DNA of 64,000 nucleotides from Atrina japonica (GCA_030159075.1 BROG01000976.1:1-64000), one strand, 5' to 3'; counted from the stretch's first letter, positions 34,180 to 46,600 are shown. The notes: generated by a model from the letters alone, not told the origin. Translations and numbers: made by a program.

Positions 34180-34412
34180 TGTGTAATATTTTCACACTTC
34201 AGTTTCTTTTTCAAGATACATGTACATGTACATATACCTTTTAATATTTTCACACTTCACTTTCCTTTTCAAGATACATATACCTTGTAATATTTTCACA
34301 CTTCAGTTTCTTTATCAAGATACACTGTAATATTTTCACATTTCAGTTTCTTTATCAAGATACATGTACCCTGTAATATTTTCACATTTCAGCTTCTTTA
34401 TCAAGATACCAT
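34180..34412. repeat. ~45-bp degenerate tandem repeat
   Basis: About five units of TAATATTTTCACACTTCAGT TTCTTTTTCAAGATACA, separated by variable ATGTACC-type spacers. Confidence 0.88.
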
Positions 34413-34489
34413 TCATATTTGATATATATGTACATGTAGGTTTGTGTGTGTCTGGACTCCATTGTGACCTCAGATGTTTTCTTCTCTAT

Positions 34490-34815
34490 GACACTTTATC
34501 CCACAGCAGGATATCCCAGAATTCTTTGTTTTTCCACTATCCACCATCTTGCAGAGAATCCAATTTTAAAGTGCACTCCAAATGCTATATATGACTTTGC
34601 AAAAACAGTTAGAGTTTGATGCAAAAATGCATGTGTCGAAAATCTGAAATCGATCAGATCAGACATCTTGTTCTGGAGATATAAGCTGACAAAGTTGTTT
34701 TTTTTACCAGAGGGAGATCCAGTCAAGAGAAAATGCTGAAAGCTTCTAATGGTCTTGACGTCATACAAGGAACACCCCGTACAATTGCCATTGGCGGGTA
34801 TAGAGAAAGTAGGCA
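34490..34815. repeat. Possible interspersed repeat
   Basis: GGATATCCCAGAATTCTTTG, AGTGCACTCCAAATGC, and CATACAAGGAACACCCCGTA CAATTGCCATTGGCGGG have the locally higher GC and composition break typical of an inserted element. No coding capacity or terminal repeat is seen. Weak call. Confidence 0.35.
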
Positions 34816-35408
34816 AGTTTTCTAGTTCAGAATTCAGTTTGGAAAATGCTTTTTATACTCAATCCTGAAGTGACGATGAAGAAAATTCTCATAAAAGTTA
34901 AGAGATGTTTAATATCTCATTTACATTAAATATGATTAATTCAGCAGAGAAGTATGTACTAAAATATTTCTTTATTATCATCACTGTGTATAGAAATACC
35001 AGCATCTGGTCTTCCCCTACTACTTTGCTGTTGTGTACAATACCCTGTAAACATCAACTCTTGGAGGTTGTGATTTAGGCACCATACATCTCTTAATCCC
35101 ATTGATGTCAGGAAACCATTTCACTTTACTTACAGTGAAATGACATGTGAAAAGGTTAGATTTAGAATAGCAGACATTTGTAAATAAACTTATTATCAAT
35201 AACACTTCCGAACCTGAGGCTGATATACATGCATTTGAGAATGGTATTGCTATTTTTACAAATGTGTGTTAAAGATTTATTGATAACTAAAAATATTTAA
35301 AAAAAACAAGAAAATAAATCACCTAAAATTCAAACCATTCATCGCCATATATCAATGGTCAGTCAAATCGGCAAAAAATTAACGACATTTCAAAAACTAC
35401 TTAGTTAT

Positions 35409-35411
<3 letters not shown>

Positions 35412-35489
<78 letters not shown>
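35412..35489. repeat. (CT)n microsatellite
   Basis: About 39 CT dinucleotides without interruption. A short (GA)n lies at 35993-36011. Confidence 0.98.
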
Positions 35490-35493
<4 letters not shown>

Positions 35494-36209
35494 TTAATGA
35501 AAAAAATAAATGAGAAGTCTTGTCACATTATACAATCATTATGTTACAAAGTTGGTGTTTTCTGGACTAAAGCCAATTTTTTTAAAAGAAATCTGTAGAT
35601 GCTAATGTGGCTCATTTTGTAGTATTTTCATTAAGCTTTCTGACAAACATACGCTCCAAAATATGCCTTGGTAAAGACTAGGGTTATAAAAAGCTTGACA
35701 TATAATATTTTTTTCACAGATTTCTGTTTAAAAAATTGATTATTTTATTCCCAAAACACCAAAGTTTATAAATAATGGTTGTTAAATGGGCCATGCAATA
35801 CTTGTCATTCATGATACCTGCCATACAACCAGTACTTTCATCCCTAAAATGCTTCAATTCATCCCTAAAAACTCCTAAAATAGCCCTAAAAATTTCTCCC
35901 TCAAAATTGCCGTGAAATATTGTCAAGGACTGCTGTAAATGACATTTACATCTATATTTGAACAATTGATACATTGTCTATGATAGGATTAAGAGAGAGA
36001 GAGAGAGAGAGATCCACCGTTTTGTTCAGTGGAAACTTTTACTACTATTCTTTTAATTTTTATTTATACTGATTGTACAAAATAATTAAATACAAAATGT
36101 ATATATTTTAATTTACATCAAAGAAAATGTAATTGATAACAAATACATTTTAAGTGAAATTATGAAAATTAAGATTGAAATTCTACTATTCAATGTAATG
36201 TTCAGTGAT

Positions 36210-36490
36210 TTATTTTGTTTGTTTATTTATTGCTGTTTAACATCCCACTCAAGAATCTTTCACTCAAAGGCCGGTGAAGGGCTTCAAATTTTGGCCTACA
36301 TGTATGCTTGGCACTTACAGTAATTGAGCAGTGAGGCTTCCTTAACGTGCCAACTCCTACTTTGACACGGGACCTTGGTTTTTACTGTTTCATCCGAAGG
36401 ACAGGAAACCAACATGCCGCCAACTGGACTTGAACTAACAATCTCACGGTCAAGAGTCGAGAGCACTACCGACTGAGCCAGGCTGACTCT
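36210..36490 (-). mobile_element. SINE with the same body but a different tRNA head
   Basis: The body matches the 2.4-kb SINE (CAAGAATCTTTCACTC, GGTGAAGGGCTTCAAATTTT, GACACGGGACCT on the plus strand), with an internal deletion near 36268. The minus-strand head (TGGCTCAGTCGGTAG A box, GTTCAAGTCC B box) is clearly not the TAGCGCAGTGG head of the first copy. No clear target duplication is seen. Confidence 0.85.
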
Positions 36491-37734
36491 AGTTTCTGAT
36501 AAAAACATTCATATAAATTATAATTTACATGATTTGATAGAAAATATCATAATATATAATATAACATGCAACATCAGAAAGAAAAATATACCATTCGATG
36601 TTTTATTAATCAATAATTTATTTATTTATTTTTCTATTTATTTTGTTTATTTAGTTAATTTCAGTACATTTTAATAAACAATTAGTTAGGAAATGCATTA
36701 ATCCACTGTTAGGTGTTTAAACATGCCCCTCCATATATAAGCTATACGAAACCGGACATATTTGAAAATCAGCACGTAATAATTTTACAAATCTAGTTCC
36801 TAACATTTTTTCCTTTGGAAATTTGTGAACAGCGTCACCTGTTTTAGAAGCATCTCTGTACTTTGCTACAATGCACCGATTAACTATGACCATATTTAGA
36901 ACTGTTTTAAATAATCCACAGATATGTTATCTCGCTATACTTGTAATACTGTTGATTAATGGCTTTCACACCCTATAGTGCCTGATCTCTTCTTCCTTTG
37001 ATGAAGTGGCAGACCTACAACACCGCTTAACACCATTTGTGAGCATTTTAAAGGTGTGCAAACGGAATTCAGTTACTTTTTGCTAAATAACTTGGGAACA
37101 AGACATTGGGATTGACTTCAAATTTTGAGCAAATGCAGTTGTGCATCATCAACTAACTATTTTTGAAAAGTTGTAAATAGTGTTTGGGGTGCACTTTAAT
37201 ATTTAACACTGAGATGTTTTGATTTGTTATACTTTTCTATATCAGAAAATGTAGCAACTTCTAATTAATCAAGAGTCGCACTTGAATTTCTCCTCTGCAT
37301 AAATTTACATTGTAAGTTGAAGACACTCCTAGCGTTCCTCCCAGAAATAAAAAAATTCTCCTTCCAAAAATCAAAACACTGAAGTCTAAGGGCCAAATAT
37401 ATTTTGTCTACAATGAAGCATTTTGTAAATGTGTTTGTCCTTGAAGTGATTGTTATTATCAAAAGATCATGATAAACACAAATACATGTCCTTGTACAGA
37501 GAAAATTAACAGATTTAAAGTGATTGATTTTTGTTTAAGATTGATCAAAGATTGATTTGATGAAACAGCAGGATGCTTGAAACAGCTGATCATCAACAGA
37601 TCATGCAGAAATACACAAAGTATTACTAGATGTTTTACATTTGTTGTAACACATTATTACACCTCTACTGATTTTTTTAGCTCGCTGGGATGAAAGTCAG
37701 GAAACCTTGTATCATACCATCAATTGTTGTTGTT

Positions 37735-38215
37735 GTTGGCGTTCAAAGACAAAACTTTAACCTGGCCTATATCTTTTGAACTGCAAGGAACACCCAGGGC
37801 ATTGATATTTCATACAAAATGTACATGTATATAGATTCCTTATGACCCAAGCTCTGATTGGTACCTTGACTTTTGACCTAGTGACCTTGTACATTGATCT
37901 TCTTTTCAAAAACTTTAACTTCAACTACATGTAAATCTTTAAAAACATGAGGGATAGGGCTTTGCTATTTTATATATTTCATTTGACCAGAGCTTTGATT
38001 TGGTGCCTTGACCATTGACCTACATGTAGTGACCTTGACCTTGGATTTTGACCTACTTTTCAAAATTGGCTTACATGTATATCTTTTTAACTGCAAGGGA
38101 CAGGGCTTTGATATTTCACATATAGACTCCTTAGATCATGACCAGAGATTTCATTTAAGGTATTAACTTTTTACCTAATGACCTTGTCAAAGACTGACAT
38201 ACTTTTCAAAATCAT
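37735..38215. repeat. Degenerate ~170-bp tandem repeat rich in TGACCTTGACC
   Basis: Three diverged units sharing ACTGCAAGGGACAGGGCTTT GATATTTC, GACCTAGTGACCTTG and TTTTCAAAA. It is a bivalve-type repeat by composition. Non-coding. Confidence 0.7.
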
Positions 38216-38719
38216 TAATGTTGACTATTATGGTAGCCATTTTGATAAAATTGCACGCCAAAATAAAACTCTTTAATTTTTTCCCAATATTTGTTGATTA
38301 ATTTCGATATTTTCTGATATTTCAATTATGTTATGTTATCTATCTTCTGCTAAAAAATATTGGCTTGGATATACAAACAGCATCCATTCTTTTTCAAGGA
38401 ATCAAAATATTTACTGTGCCTTGACCTTAAAACCTGACAGTTGTGTCAAAAACCTATTTTGAAAATTTACACCCATTTCCTGTGAGCTTTGTAGCCTCTG
38501 ATATTTCTTGTTATGTTATAAATGTACATGTATATAAAAATATATCAGTTAAACTCGTTCTGTCCTTGAAATTTGCCTATTATTTATTTCTGTGTTGGGA
38601 GATAATTTCTGTGTGTGTGCATGGGGCATTCTCTGTCAGCCAATCAGATAATTTCTAACTCAACCTTCATTGATCAAGGGTCCTTTGGATGGACTTTAAA
38701 GGTGCCGATTCTCAAATGC

Positions 38720-38828
38720 AGTGTGTTGGGTTAGAATTCATTTTAATTTGTTTTATTTTTGTAATTATTCTAAAATGAAATGTGTTGGGTTAGAATTCAT
38801 TTCAATTTGTTTTATTTTTGTAATTACT
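38720..38828. repeat. 59-bp tandem duplication
   Basis: TGTGTTGGGTTAGAATTCAT through TTTGTTTTATTTTTGTAATT occurs twice in succession (from 38722 and 38781). An A19-20 run and TA-rich sequence follow at 38839-38880. Confidence 0.9.
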
Positions 38829-39280
38829 TGATACATTTAAAAAAAAAAAAAAAAAAAATATATGTGTATATATATAAAATTATAATAATAAAATAAACCA
38901 AAGCCTATAATTCCAAATTTTCTAAATGTCATGTGTATAGGTACATACCATTAACATTTTACATTTAGTTTTCATAAAGCATCTTAGACCTGATAACTCT
39001 TTTTCATCCACATGTGTCTCTTAAACTTATATATATATTAAAAATTTTAAATCTATGTAATAAATAACAGTTTTGCAAAGTGTCTTTTAAAATTAAATTA
39101 AATTTTGTATTTTATGTACCCACAATAATCTTATAAATACGAAAACATGATAGAATAATTGATAGATTTAAGTTATGAAATTCTATGAAAATATCTTCAG
39201 AATAATAATGCAAAGTAAACAATATAAAAGTACATAATTATGTGTGTCACAATGTAGAATGCTTATTTTGCTGGTTCAAG

Positions 39281-39394
39281 AACACACACACCTGCTCACA
39301 AACATGCACACAAAACCACACACACACCTACTCACACACAGACACACACATACACAAAACTACTCACACACAAAACTTTTCACAAACACACACA

Positions 39395-39433
<39 letters not shown>

Positions 39434-39757
39434 CTACATTTCTACTCACAAGCATGCACACACACAAAATTACTCACACACATGTACTAAGCTACTCGCA
39501 CAAAATTACTCACAAACACACACATACACACACAGAGAACTACTCACAAACATGCACACAGACATATACACAGAACTACACATGCACACACACATACAAA
39601 AAAACTACTCACACACATACATACAAAATTACACACTTGCTCACAAACATGCACACAAAACTACTCACACATATACACAGATCTACTCACACACACACAC
39701 ACAAAACCATTCACAAACACACGTACACACACAAAGACACTCACACACACATGGGAA
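39281..39757. repeat. CA-rich degenerate simple repeat
   Basis: Nearly 480 bp of (CA)n broken by AAAACTACTCACA and ACATGCACA motifs. It is open in two frames as a His/Thr-rich string, which I regard as a composition artefact. Confidence 0.95.
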
Positions 39758-39810
39758 TTGGTTGATAGGTGTTGTAAGGATTTGTCTTTTGGGAGACCTT
39801 TAATGTACTT

Positions 39811-40693
39811 ATTGCACTATTTTTCAACATAATCTTGTGAACACACGTCTGCCAGCCATGATTTGCAAGAGCCTTAATGGCACTTTCCTATGTATTTTGT
39901 GAAAATAAGGTCGATTCCTGTGTGGCATTCATAAATAAATAGTAAGGTTTAGTTAATCAGTTGCAATTGAAAAAGTGCCAAACCTGGGTTTCTCAAGCAA
40001 TTTTCACAAAATATTTAATTTAAGAATTTTTATTCCTGTGTATACATGTATCTCTGTTTTGTTATTGTGTATCAATCTAAGTAATAAAAAGATACACAAA
40101 AAAAATTAAAAGAATGTACCTCTTCTGTTTTAGACAAATTTTTGGTCATCTGTAAGGTTGAAAAGTTAATTAAGATATTTATGTAACTTGTATAAGACAG
40201 TAATTTGGGAAATATCCAGAATTGACATTAAGAGCCATATTGTAAGAACATTTGAAATACAACTTTTCAAAGAGAAATGTGAAGAAGACTCATTACCTGT
40301 TTTTCAGTTCTAAGTTTGTCTTAGACTTGATTTGGTCCTAGTGCTTTCTGCTTCTTAATTGCACTATTTTTCAATATGATCTTGTGTACGCACTTTTGCC
40401 AGCCATGATTTGTAAGAGCCTCAATGCCATTTTCCTTTATATTTTGTGAAAATAATGTCAGGGAAGGGAAAATAAAGGTAAATAAATAAAGGTAAAAAGG
40501 TAAAGATAAATAAAGTAAGGGAAAATAAGATTCAATCCTAATCATCCATATAGAATGTACCTCTTCTGTTTTAGACAATTTTTTTTGTCATCTGTATGGT
40601 TGAAAAGTTAATTAAGATATTAAGATATTACCTGTTTTCAGTTCTAAGTTTGTCGTAGACTTGATTTGACCCCAGTGCTTTCTGCTCGTTAAG
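39811..40693. repeat. Diverged tandem segmental duplication
   Basis: Copy 1 (39811-40357) and copy 2 (40358-40693) share three ordered blocks: ATTGCACTATTTTTCAA.. GCCAGCCATGATTTG; AGAATGTACCTCTTCTGTTT TAGACAA; and CAGTTCTAAGTTTGTC..CTTGATTTG..GTGCTTTCTGC. Copy 2 lacks about 200 bp found between the first two blocks of copy 1. Confidence 0.88.
39941..40086. repeat. Interspersed repeat shared with 57.73-57.88 kb
   Basis: AGTAAGGTTTAGTTAATCAG, GAAAAAGTGCCAAACC, and TTTCTCAAGCAATTTTCACA are matched with small changes at 57729-57880. Confidence 0.8.
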
Positions 40694-41296
40694 TGAGTGA
40701 CCTCCACTCAACAATCTCCAGCATACATGTAGGTTAACCATATGAAGATTAGATAAATGACCCTTGTATTACATTTCATTCTGTCACAGTATATGGTTTA
40801 CATCAGTGTTACTATGGTGATGGCTTTGGAGAATTAGTATTCATGTATTGAGATGTAAAGTTAATTACATTACTAGTACATGTGTACAAGTTTTTCTGAA
40901 TTCCATTTGATAATATATGAGTTGAGGTGTAACTTGACACATAATGTAATTTGTGTATAAGCCTCATTGATTATAGTTCTAGATAACGGAATTTCATCTT
41001 TTTAAAATCTACACAAGGTAAGTGCCCATATATAGTTTCCATTGTTTTGTTATAAACTCTTACATCCCTATGTATTTTCATGGTATACTCTCTCTTTTTG
41101 TATTAGACCAGTCCATTGTGGTTTATTGTGTTGACAGGATGGATAGTACATGTAGTTCAGTAGATAAAGTCCAAAGTCCAATGCATATAAATGCTTCAGG
41201 TATGATATTCAGGATTCATTTTGTTAAAATATGAATTTTACCATTTGTTGCCTGATAAGCTTTGACTTGTAAACCATTTTATCAGCATTGTTGTAC

Positions 41297-41475
41297 TACA
41301 GTAAGACCTGCTTTAGTGTCCACCTGTCTATTAAGACCAACTGGTCACAGAGACCATTTTTTGCTGTCTCCAGTACCATTTGTGTAAAAATCAACCTCTA
41401 AATACAGACCACCTGCCTATAAAGACCAGATTTCTTGTGTCACTACGGAGGTCATTATATACATGTTTCACTGTA
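41297..41475. mobile_element. Second MITE-like element of the TACAGTAA..ACCTG type
   Basis: Begins TACAGTAAGACCTGCTTTAG and ends ..TTTCACTGTA. Internal TATTAAGACCAACTGGTC and CTATAAAGACCAGATTTC resemble the 28.3-kb element's organisation. 179 bp. Confidence 0.6.
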
Positions 41476-41868
41476 TTAGTTTTTGTTTTACCATCATCAG
41501 TAAAAAGTGAGCTGTTATTTTGACTTCCACAGCACAGGTACAATGTAAAATAACAGCCAACAAATCTGTAATACCAGTAATCTATTATAGATTCGAGTAT
41601 AGATTCTATACATGATGTTTTATTACATACCTAAAATAGAGTGTAATTTGCACCTGATTATACATGTAGATACAGTGTAGGTGTGTAATGATTGAGGTTT
41701 ATGTATCTTCTAATACCTGTGATATCATTTGTTGAATTGAATGGCAAAATCAAAGGAGAATTACATCTGATTTTATGTATCTCAACATACATATGTATAT
41801 GTAGGAAAATTCCTTGATTCTTGGGAAGTGGGATGTTTTGACTAACCAGGAGAATTTGTATACATATA

Positions 41869-43381
41869 CTAGCGGAAAAAAGAAATTGTGTATACTTAAA
41901 AGTTAAATAAAAACATAAAAAGTATTCATTGATTGCTCTTTATTCTTAAAGGCATAGTTTAATATACTAAAGGTGTGTTTGAGTACTGAGTTTGTTAAAT
42001 ATGGCTTTCGATTCACCTTGATGGCCACAGCACGCTTTTCTTGAGTTTCAAGCCTGAGCGACACATGGTTAGTAATTGATTAGAATTCTTTGCATTCATT
42101 GACAGTATTCAATGTACTGAAACAGAAAAACATTGGTTTTTGAAATAAAATTTTGATTGAGAGATGCTTTGCATGATTGAAAATGATCGTTTGCATGCTG
42201 TTGGGAAGCTGGAAAGTGGGATGTCGCAAAGTATTGTTGCAAGGCAGTTTGGAGTTCATATATTTATTAACAGTGTAAATGCTTTATGGAGACAATAACA
42301 ACAAACTGGAACCGATCTAGACCACCCACAATCAGGACTCCCGCATGTGACGTGTCACGTTGGCAAGATACGTATATACGGACGTCACATTTGCGTAATC
42401 CATTCCAGTCGACTTCTTTGACCACTAGAAGCATCACTGGGCATCGATGGATAAGTACTTGTACCGTAAGGAACAGATTGCAAGAGGCCAACATCCATTG
42501 TCGACGTTCTGCTATCTATCCTGTTCTGCTCTGGCGTAACCGTGTTGTGAGGTTAGAGTGGTGTAGGAGGCATCATCATTTCTATAACAGAGATTGGGCG
42601 GAAGTTCTGTTTACGGACGATTCGAGGTGTCATCTCAACAGCAGTGACAGCCGTGTTCAGGGCTTACTTTTGTTCCAGAGAATGTTACATTGACATCTGC
42701 TTTATTCAGCGTTGCCAATTCAGCGGAGGGAGCGCTATGGTCTGGAGTTGAATTTACAACACGTGGAAGGACCCCTTTGGTGAGAGTGGCGGGCAATTTA
42801 AGATAATGTGACAAGATTTTACTTCAGCACATCATTTCATTCATTCATAACAACCAGCGCAACGTCATTCTACAGCAGGACAACGCACAGCCGCACACTG
42901 AATACGTTGTTAGTGACTATCTGCAGCAGCAAAACATGAATGTGCTACCCTGGCCTGTGATGTCACCAGATTTATCGCCTATAGAACATGTTTGGGATGA
43001 AATGGATTGTCGTTTATGTCAAGAGCCAAACCCCCCTGCTACATTGGACACTTTGCGTTGTTCTTTATTGCGCATATGGCGGAACATTCCCCAGGCATTT
43101 CCGCATAACCTGATTTGTTCAATGCGTCATAGATGTGAAGAATGCATCGGTACAAAGGGCGATCATAAACGCTACTAAACTTGTGAAACTTTTTTGCCCC
43201 CCTTTACTCTCAGTGGCTGTTCGTATCAACCGTAATGGACATAATCCGTGATCTGATGGTTGAATTGAAAGACAATGCATTATATTAAATAATGATATAC
43301 ATAATGCAACATAATGTTTTGTATAGGAATCTATGAATGAAATTACTAAACTATATATATACAGTTTCTTTTTTCCGCTAG
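41869..43381 (+). mobile_element. Tc1-type DNA transposon, ends intact, coding decayed
   Basis: 1513 bp bounded by inverted repeats CTAGCGGAAAAAAGAAATTG (left) and CTAGCGGAAAAAAGAAACTG (right, inverted), flanked by TA on both sides, the expected Tc1/mariner target duplication. The interior encodes a broken transposase. Confidence 0.93.
42170..43178 (+). pseudogene. Tc1-like transposase pseudogene
   Basis: Order of recognisable parts: N-terminal helix-turn-helix remnant (LESGMSQSIVARQFGVH, about 42205), TVRNRLQEANIHCRR, CRRHHHFYNRDWAEVLFTDD (first catalytic Asp, about 42610), VILQQDNAQPHT (second Asp, about 42870), then MNVLPWPVMSPDLSPIEHVW with the catalytic acidic residue and the closing SMRHRCEECI. 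At least two frame changes (about 42290 and 42690) and internal stops separate these. Non-functional in cis. Confidence 0.92.

Positions 43382-43384
<3 letters not shown>

Positions 43385-43413
<29 letters not shown>
43385..43413. repeat. (TA)n microsatellite at a transposon border
   Basis: About 14 TA units directly abutting the right target duplication of the Tc1-type element. Confidence 0.95.
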
Positions 43414-43414
<1 letters not shown>

Positions 43415-43954
43415 CAAGGAAACATTGTCCTGACATGTTGACTTTCCAGACATATACATGTAGGTACTGTTCTCGTCTGTTGTCGGAATCATATGTTCAT
43501 GTAACAATGGACTTGGACGAGATAATAAAAACACATTTACCAGTTAAAATGTTGTCCTCATTTTGATCATCACTGATCTTTTTTTTGAAAGTTTTATCCC
43601 AATAAACGTGGTTTGATTTATTACCAAATCTAGAGGGAAAGCATATATGTCTAGACAATGAAGATATATCAATCTAGCAACTTTTGGTATGCTGGTCATG
43701 ATTACATAAAGAAGATAAATCTTGTAACCTATAATACAGTGCTAGTGTAGCCTACATTTTATAGGAGTCTAGAATATAAGGAAGATGTGTTAATCAGGGT
43801 ACCTATATACATGCATAGATGTCGGAACCGGGGGGGCTTAGCCCCCCCACTTTTTTTGCAAAGATAGACATAGGTATTGAAAATTGGGGCTTAGCCCTCA
43901 GACATTTCTGGCGTGTATGTGTTTTAAGTTGGTTTAGCCCCCCCACTTTCAATT

Positions 43955-45225
43955 TGCTTCCGACGCCAATGACATGTATAATATATATTCCAGTTACATT
44001 ACAAATAAAAGGGTCTGGAATATAATGAAGGTATGGTGGTGTGGTTTCCTATGATGTATTCCAGTTACATTAGATGTCCGGAATATAATGAAGGTATGAT
44101 GGTCTGGTTACCTATGATTTATTCCAGTTACATTAGATGTCTGGAATATAATGAAGGTATGATGGTCTGGTTACCTATGATGTATTCCAGTTACATTAGA
44201 TGTCTGGAATATAATGAAGGTATGATGGTCTGGTTACCTATGATGTATTCCAGTTGCATTAGATGTCTGGAATATAATGAAGGTATGATGGTCTGGTTAC
44301 CTATGATGTATTCCAGTTGCATTAGATGTCTGGAATATAATGAAGGTGTGGTGATCTTGTTACCTATGATGTATTCCAGTTGCATTAGATGTCTGGAATA
44401 TAATGAAGGTATGGTGGTCTGGTTACCTATGATGTATTCCAGTTGCATTAAATGTCTGGAATATAATGAATGTATGATGGTCTGGTTACCTATGATGTAT
44501 TCCAGTTGCATTAGATGTCTGGAATATAACGAAGGTGTGGTGGTCTTGTTACCTATGATGTATTCCAGTTGCATTAGATGTCTGGAATATAACGAAGGTG
44601 TGGTGGTCTTGTTACCTATGATGTATTCCAGTTGCATTAGATGTCTGGAATATAATGAAGGTGTGGTGGTCTTGTTACCTATGATGTATTCCAGTTACAT
44701 TAGATGTCTGGAATATAATGAAGGTATGATGGCTTGGTTACCTATGATGTATTCCAGTTGCATTAAATGTCTGGAATATAATGAAGGTGTGGTGGTCTTG
44801 TTACCTATGATGTATTCCAGTTGCATTAGATGTCTGGAATATAATGAAGGTGTGGTGGTCTGGTTACCTATGATGTATTCCAGTTGCATTAGATGTCTGG
44901 AATATAATGAATGTATGATGGTCTGGTTACCTATGATGTATTCCAGTTACATTAGATGTCTGGAATATAATGAAGGTATGATTGTCTGGTTACCTATGAT
45001 GTATTCCAGTTACATTAGATGTCTGGAATATAATGAATGTATGATGGTCTGGTTACCTATGATGTATTCCAGTTACATTAGATGTCTGGAATATAATGAA
45101 GGTATGATGGTCTGGTTACCTATGATGTATTCCAGTTACATTAGATGTCTGGAATATAATGAAGGTATGATGGGCGGGTTACTTATGATATATTCCAGTT
45201 ACACTTGGTGTCTGGACCAAATATC
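43955..45225. repeat. 63-bp minisatellite upstream of TRMT9B
   Basis: About 19-20 units with GATGTATTCCAGTTGCATTA, GATGTCTGGAATATAATGAA and GGTATGATGGTCTGGTTACC. The unit length is a multiple of three and lacks stops in one frame on each strand, producing long 21-residue-periodic frames (403 codons on plus). Codon changes between units are not biased to third positions, and no start context or homologue is evident, so I read it as a minisatellite. Each unit has a donor-like GAAG|GTATG. Confidence 0.93.
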
Positions 45226-45239
45226 AGTTTCAGAGTTAA

Positions 45240-46428
45240 TGTAGCTTCCTCTCTTTAGACTGAAACTATGATCATCACACATAATCTGATAATATGACTA
45301 AAACTTTGAGCAAGACGATTTATAGATATGGTGTCAAACGTGTTCAAGGAAGGGGGAAGGAGATGTGTAATTTATATACAGTTTATATGTGTTCTAGAAT
45401 TTCTAATGATGTATTCTGAAACATTCCTTAAACTTGATGAAATGGAAATATATTTGAGATTCTTTTATCTCACTTGGACTATCAATTATGGTACATCATG
45501 TTAAAAACCATTTTCATACTCATACAAACATATGTCTACAGTGATAAAGTTATAGTACAGGCATGTCTAAAAAGTGATAAACCTCATTATAATTGTAATT
45601 AACAATTAGGTGTGTCATGTAATAGCATAATCTTAATGATATTCAGATTGTTACAAAATTATTCAAAATCCAATAAGTTAACTCTGCATTATATCACATT
45701 TTTTAGTATGATCATAAATCACTATAATTCATGTCAATAATATAGACTTAGTGTCAGATATTAAAGATTATACATGCTAAACATGTACATGTATCTGTAA
45801 GTTACAGTCCTTACTACCGTGATGTGACATGTTTTACACAGCAATACATACCATTGAAGTATGTGTACCATCAACGTCAATACAACCTTTTTTATGTCTT
45901 TTTAATCATACTCAATATTTCAGTGCAATGTTTATATCATTTTTATCTTTTTTTATTATTTTTCCAGGCACCAGGTGTCCTTTTTTGGGCTATGTTAAAG
46001 ATAACCTACTTGGATTGGTGTATTGACTTTTCAAGGTCTACTGTTTGGAGTATGAGTTGTGTGGAATGATGCCTGTAATAATGAACTATCATAAACTCTT
46101 AACACATCTGTTGTGTATCCATGGATAACAAACAAAGTATGTTACTTTCTGTATATTTTCTTGTATAGTTTTACAAATTCAGTCCTTTAACCATATTCAA
46201 GAGATTAAAATATATAACTACCTAAAACTGATGATAAATTATGATGTTAAAGAACATGTATTGATTTGTATACACACATTATTAAAGTTTCATAATTTTC
46301 TATTCCACTATTGTAGTAAGTACAAGAATTTACAATGCAGTCTGTTATCCATTCTTCTAGGTTTTGAATTTAATCCAGTTTTTTTTTTTAAATTTTTGTA
46401 CAAGGTTTAATGGTGGTTACCAAGGACA
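45240..46428. other. Upstream region of TRMT9B
   Basis: AT-rich, no recognised repeat. It probably carries the promoter or a 5' UTR exon. A pyrimidine-rich stretch with TTTTTCCAG (about 45958-45967) is acceptor-like, but no matching exon can be defined. Confidence 0.4.
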
Positions 46429-46600
46429 ATGCCTGTCCGAGATGCCGGGAAATCCCAGGGATGTCATCTGGAACAGGCATATGTTTACAATGTCTATGAT
46501 CAGATTGCTCCAAAATTCAATGAAATCTCACAAAAAGCTTGGCCAAATGTTCGGCGGTTTATAAAAGATCTAAAGCCTGGTTCATTTGTAGCAGACATAG
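46429..46600 (+). CDS. TRMT9B: TRMT9B coding exon 1
   Basis: Residues 1-57 plus one base. ATG at 46429 is the first in-frame Met after the in-frame TAA at 46408 and has A at -3. Encodes [20 protein letters not shown] and ends in VADI of motif I. Donor CATAG|GTAAAT. Upstream non-coding exons are possible but not recognisable. Confidence 0.88.

Larger units (their letters stand above)
32410..37735. other. Intergenic, no gene seen
   Basis: Apart from the microsatellites, the 34.2-kb repeat and the SINE listed separately, only AT-rich sequence with scattered ACATGTAC motifs is present. No frame has homology I recognise. Confidence 0.6.

Noticed and set aside
39244..39765. 173-codon His/Thr-rich frame
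   Set aside because: Degenerate CA repeat with no start context or homologue.
44033..45244. 403-codon open frame of 21-residue repeats as a repeat protein gene
   Set aside because: It coincides with a 63-bp minisatellite, the opposite strand is equally open, changes between units are not codon-like, and no family is recognised.
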